From Flavobacteriaceae bacterium (GTDB taxonomy: Bacteria > Bacteroidota > Bacteroidia > Flavobacteriales > Flavobacteriaceae): a stretch of 9,904 nucleotides of DNA. Within the stretch, counting starts at the first letter, position 1; the number at the start of each line of letters is the position of its first letter. Position numbers and translations under genes: made by a program. The stretch covers positions 1-9,904 of the forward strand of contig JABDPL010000037.1 of assembly GCA_013042825.1 (NCBI GenBank), in the 5' to 3' direction. This document shows positions 6,613-9,904 of the stretch, piece after piece. Under the pieces are notes generated by a model, which worked only from the letters and a program-made list of their open reading frames with translations, did not search any database and was not told the DNA's origin.

Positions 6613-9600
6613 ATGAAATCAAATTACCCTCGACGTAATTTCGTATTACTCTTCCTGTGCTATTTATGCATCCATTTTAGCTTTTCACAAAACACCAATT
6701 CTGACAAAGCAAAAAAATATCTTGAACTGAAAGGTGAGATAACTTTCCATATTCAAATAAATGACTCTGAAGACATCCAGAAGTTATCTGAAGGACTCTC
6801 CATAGTCAATTATGATTCCAATACAAAGATGTTAAAGCTTTGGGGAAATGAAGCTCAGTTTGAGGCCTTCCTTCAAAAAGGAATTGACTATGTTGTCGAA
6901 GATATCGATAACGATTCAAGTGTTGCCGCCCCTGATCTAATCAAGCCTGGTGATCCTTCAAAAGCGACATCGGTACCTTGTTCGAGTATTCCACCCTTAA
7001 CCTTCCCACTTACCGACTACCCAAGCTATGACGAGTATGAATGTACCATGATCTCATTCGCAGCGACTTATCCGGGTATCTGTGAGCTGGTTGATATCGG
7101 CGGAACAACAGAAGGTGTTGGAGGTGGCGATAAGCGTTTGCTCTTTATCAAATTCTCAGATAATGTTGCAACGCGAGAGCAGGAACCTCGCCTGATGTAT
7201 ACATCTTCAATGCATGGTGACGAAATAGCCGGTTATCCGATGATGATTGATTTGATCAATTATCTCGCAACTACCTATTATGATACAGGTCATGCCGATC
7301 ACCTGAGAATCAAGAATTTAATTGATAATTCAGAGATCTGGATTAATCCGAGTGCGAATCCGGATGGAACTTATTATAACGATCCGACAAACACCTCGGT
7401 GGCAAATGCTAGACGAGCAAATGATAATGGCTGGGATCTGAATAGGAACTATCCTGACAATATAGGTGGTGCCCATCCAGATGGTAATCCGGTTTATGAA
7501 CTTGAAACACAACAATTCATGACCCTGGCCGACACCTATCATTTCGTGATTTCGGCCAACTTTCACGGTGGAACCGAAGTTGTTAATTACCCATGGGATA
7601 ATACTTATACCCGACATGCCGATGATGACTGGTTCTTTTTTATCAGTAAAGAATATGCCGTTAATTGTCAAACCTATGGACCGGCTGGCTATATGGATGC
7701 CATGTATACCAATTATGTATGGCCCGGTGTTACCAATGGTGCTGACTGGTACCGCGTTGAAGGCGGACGCCAGGATTATATGAATTATTACAAGCACAGC
7801 AAAGAAACAACCATTGAACTTTCAGATATTAAAACCATACCAGCTTCACTTATAGATGACCATTGGTATTGGAATCAGGAGGCTTTAATCGAATACCTTA
7901 TCCAGGGAACATATGGCTTCCGTGGAATTGTTAAGGACGCGGTTTCAGGCAATCCAATTGATGCAACAATTACCTTAGTTGGTCACGACAATACAAACTC
8001 ACATACTACTACAGAACTTCCCCTTGGAGATTACTACAGGCCCACAATTGCCGGGACCTATGACATTCTATTTGAAGCTGATTGTTACCAACCATTTACC
8101 TTAACCAGTCAAACCATCGCGAATTATGAGACAAAAGTTCTGGCCGATGTACTTTTGACTCCCATAGCAGGTTCACCCCCAACCAACCTTGCTGCATCTA
8201 ATATAACCGGTAGTTCTGCTGATATAGGATGGGATCCAATTACCGGGGCGTCATACGATTATCGTTACAGAGTAGTAGGTTCACCAACATGGACTGACGT
8301 AAATACATCAAATTCAACAGAATCACTTTCCGGGCTCTCCTCGAATACCCAATACGAGGTTCAGGTAAGAAGTACATGTAATAGTAATACGTCGGCCTAT
8401 AGTGCATCGGAAATATTTACGACATTAAATACAGTAACCCTCCATACTGGATATTTTGAATCAGGATGGGATAATTGGGTAGACGGTGGAGTTGATGCCT
8501 CCCGGTATACCGGGGGAACTTTGTCTTACGAAAATCTGGCTTCGATTCAGTTACAAGATAACTCAGGAGTGGCATCTTCAATGACCTCTGAAGTATTCGA
8601 TTTAACACCCTATTCAAGCGTTACTATAAGTTTCTGGTTCAGGATGAGCAGTATGGAAAATGGCGAAGACTTTTGGTTGAGATATTTCAACGGTACCTCA
8701 TGGGCTACAATAGACACTTATGTCCAGGGACCTTCTGGTTTCAGTAATGGAGTTTTTTATAATGCAGAATTTACTATAGATTCTCCAACTTACACACTGG
8801 CTAACAATGCTCAATTTCGTATTCAAAATGATGCAAGTAATAATAATGATCGTGTTTATATAGATCAGGTAATTATTACTGGAACCCCTACTTGCCTTCC
8901 CAGTACAGAAATTTGTGACGGGATCGATAATGATTGTGATGGTTTCATCGATGAGGGTGTGACCAATACCTATTACGCAGATACAGATTCCGATACGTTT
9001 GGAGATCCTGGAAATACAATACAAGCATGTTCTGCACCTGCTGGCTATGTATCAGACAACACTGATTGTGATGATACCAATGGTACGGTTTACCCGGGCT
9101 CACCTGAGATATGCGACGGTCTGGATAACGATTGTAATACTTTAATAGATGATACGCTTAAGTTTGTAACCTACTATGCCGATAATGACAGTGACGGTTA
9201 TGGTGACGCTGGCGATAGTTTAAGCACTTGTGACGGAGCACCTGCAGGCTATGTAAGTGACAATACCGACTGTGATGATACCAATGCTGCGATCAATCCC
9301 GATACAGTTTGGTATTTGGATGCGGATTCGGACAACTATGCTGTATCCACGGTTAATCAGTGTGCCAATCCTGGTGCGGGATATACATTAACTGTTTTAC
9401 CCTTAACGGATTGTGATGACACCAATGCGGCGATCAACCCTGGTGCTACAGAGGTATGTGATGGTATAGATAATAACTGCGATGGTAACATCGATGAAGG
9501 CGTACTAAACAACTATTATGCCGATGATGACAGTGATGGTTATGGCGATCCTGGAGATGCTGTTCAGGCCTGCACACAACCGGGAGGCTATGTGATAAAT

Positions 9601-9904
9601 AATTTTGACTGTGATGACACCAATGCAGCGATCAATCCGAATACGGTTTGGTACCTTGACAGTGACTCAGACAGCTATGCTGTATCCACGGTTACTCAGT
9701 GTGCCAATCCTGGAGTAGGATATACATTAACTGTTCTACCATTAACGGATTGTGATGATACCAATGCGGCGATCAACCCTGGTGCGACAGAGGTATGTGA
9801 TGGCGTAGATAATAACTGCGATGGTAATATTGATGAAGGTGTACTGAACACCTACTATGCTGATGCGGACTCTGATTCATTTGGAGATCCGGGAAGTACA
9901 ACAC
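6613..9904 (+). CDS. Secreted multidomain M14 zinc carboxypeptidase with MopE-type repeat tail, 3'-truncated by window edge
   Basis: The frame is open for 1097 codons with no stop before the window ends. Residues 1-26 are a signal peptide (basic RR, hydrophobic core, SFSQ end). Residues about 35-100 look like an M14 propeptide. The peptidase spans about 131-433. Zinc ligands are His201 and Glu204 (MHGDE) and His318 (ANFHGG); substrate-binding residues sit in NPSANPDGT and DLNRNYPD (Asn277, Arg278); GGRQDYMNYY precedes the catalytic Glu402 in TTIELSD. The active site is complete, so C-terminal residue removal from peptides outside the cell is expected; the substrate is unknown. Then follow a carboxypeptidase regulatory-like beta domain (435-516), an FN3 domain (521-604), a MAM-like jelly-roll domain (613-757, with EDFWLRYF and DRVYIDQVIITG) and MopE-type repeats from 766 onward. 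The ATG at 6613 is chosen because the signal peptide follows at once. A C-terminal sorting domain for type IX secretion may lie beyond the window, but this is not seen. Confidence 0.92.
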   Translation, partial: MKSNYPRRNFVLLFLCYLCIHFSFSQNTNSDKAKKYLELKGEITFHIQINDSEDIQKLSEGLSIVNYDSNTKMLKLWGNEAQFEAFLQKGIDYVVEDIDNDSSVAAPDLIKPGDPSKATSVPCSSIPPLTFPLTDYPSYDEYECTMISFAATYPGICELVDIGGTTEGVGGGDKRLLFIKFSDNVATREQEPRLMYTSSMHGDEIAGYPMMIDLINYLATTYYDTGHADHLRIKNLIDNSEIWINPSANPDGTYYNDPTNTSVANARRANDNGWDLNRNYPDNIGGAHPDGNPVYELETQQFMTLADTYHFVISANFHGGTEVVNYPWDNTYTRHADDDWFFFISKEYAVNCQTYGPAGYMDAMYTNYVWPGVTNGADWYRVEGGRQDYMNYYKHSKETTIELSDIKTIPASLIDDHWYWNQEALIEYLIQGTYGFRGIVKDAVSGNPIDATITLVGHDNTNSHTTTELPLGDYYRPTIAGTYDILFEADCYQPFTLTSQTIANYETKVLADVLLTPIAGSPPTNLAASNITGSSADIGWDPITGASYDYRYRVVGSPTWTDVNTSNSTESLSGLSSNTQYEVQVRSTCNSNTSAYSASEIFTTLNTVTLHTGYFESGWDNWVDGGVDASRYTGGTLSYENLASIQLQDNSGVASSMTSEVFDLTPYSSVTISFWFRMSSMENGEDFWLRYFNGTSWATIDTYVQGPSGFSNGVFYNAEFTIDSPTYTLANNAQFRIQNDASNNNDRVYIDQVIITGTPTCLPSTEICDGIDNDCDGFIDEGVTNTYYADTDSDTFGDPGNTIQACSAPAGYVSDNTDCDDTNGTVYPGSPEICDGLDNDCNTLIDDTLKFVTYYADNDSDGYGDAGDSLSTCDGAPAGYVSDNTDCDDTNAAINPDTVWYLDADSDNYAVSTVNQCANPGAGYTLTVLPLTDCDDTNAAINPGATEVCDGIDNNCDGNIDEGVLNNYYADDDSDGYGDPGDAVQACTQPGGYVINNFDCDDTNAAINPNTVWYLDSDSDSYAVSTVTQCANPGVGYTLTVLPLTDCDDTNAAINPGATEVCDGVDNNCDGNIDEGVLNTYYADADSDSFGDPGSTT
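8908..9904 (+). repeat. MopE-type (putative metal-binding) repeat array, alternating long and short units
   Basis: The peptidase tail reads as long units (A) and short units (B): A 8908-9105, A 9106-9303, B 9304-9450, A 9451-9642, B 9643-9789, and a cut A 9790-9904. A units (64-66 residues) run E[IV]CDGxDNxC, then YYADxDSDxxGD, then a third Cys and DCDDTNxxxxP. B units (49 residues) lack the CDG half and start TVWYLDxDSD. Each complete A unit has four cysteines and each B unit two, fitting internal disulfides. The Asp-rich loops suggest Ca2+ binding; the Pfam family (Cu-binding_MopE) is named after a copper-binding protein, so the metal is open. The second A unit is worn: CNTLIDDTLK replaces CDGxIDEG. 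Confidence 0.9.
9304..9904 (+). repeat. 339-bp higher-order tandem duplication (B+A pair) within the repeat tail
   Basis: The block 9304-9642 (one short plus one long unit, 113 residues) begins again at 9643 and continues to the window end, giving 262 of 339 bases of the second copy. Aligned by eye, the short units differ at about 19 of 147 bases and 4 of 49 residues, with one uninterrupted 26-base match (9424-9449 region against 9763-9788). The first two long units are much more different from these. This points to a recent in-frame duplication of the pair and not of single units. Confidence 0.8.

Noticed and set aside
7330..7797. 155-codon open frame on the - strand inside the peptidase gene
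   Set aside because: It lies wholly within the M14 catalytic domain on the other strand, and its Ile-rich translation has no recognisable family; it is a shadow of the real gene.
8908..9904. CRISPR-like or non-coding repeat array
   Set aside because: The repeats keep one open frame with period multiples of three and protein-level conservation; they are coding domain repeats.
1..9904. Defence, phage or mobile-element system
   Set aside because: No transposase, integrase, nuclease, toxin-antitoxin or phage-like gene is seen; all genes are metabolic or secreted-peptidase genes.

Overview
The window holds two unrelated blocks, all on the + strand. The first (bases 1 to about 6530) is a formate/one-carbon cluster. 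It contains the 3' part of formate-tetrahydrofolate ligase (fhs), fdhD, a fused NuoE-NuoF type diaphorase subunit, and a 910-residue molybdenum/tungsten formate dehydrogenase catalytic subunit with a NuoG-like iron-sulfur N-terminus. The second (6613 to the window end) is one long open frame for a secreted multidomain M14 zinc carboxypeptidase. Its C-terminal part is a cysteine- and aspartate-rich array of MopE-type putative metal-binding repeats that runs off the window.

How the first block works together: Fhs interconverts formate + ATP + tetrahydrofolate and 10-formyl-tetrahydrofolate. The two dehydrogenase subunits should form a soluble NAD-linked formate dehydrogenase (formate + NAD+ to CO2 + NADH, possibly reversible). 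FdhD supplies the sulfur that the Mo/W cofactor of such enzymes needs. Gaps of 59, 3 and 7 bases, and no convincing internal terminator, suggest a single transcription unit that ends near a perfect 9-bp hairpin at 6501-6525. The likely role is oxidation of folate-bound one-carbon units or free formate to CO2 with NADH gain, but the direction of flux cannot be read from sequence.

Organism: probably a member of Bacteroidota, likely a Flavobacteriia-like environmental bacterium. The grounds are: no start is preceded by a clear Shine-Dalgarno sequence, which is common in that phylum; the signal peptide ends in the style '...SFSQ'; and the domain chain M14 + carboxypeptidase regulatory-like + FN3 + MAM-like + MopE repeats is typical of large secreted Bacteroidota proteins. 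This is inference from style, not from a marker gene.

I see no tRNA, rRNA, CRISPR array, insertion sequence or phage gene. The only non-coding stretch of note is 6476-6612 (137 bases). It carries the hairpin, a near-perfect 13-bp direct repeat at 20-bp spacing, and an AT-rich promoter-like segment. I do not find a clearly undescribed system. The most unusual parts are the two-subunit formate dehydrogenase layout and the alternating long/short repeat organisation of the peptidase tail.
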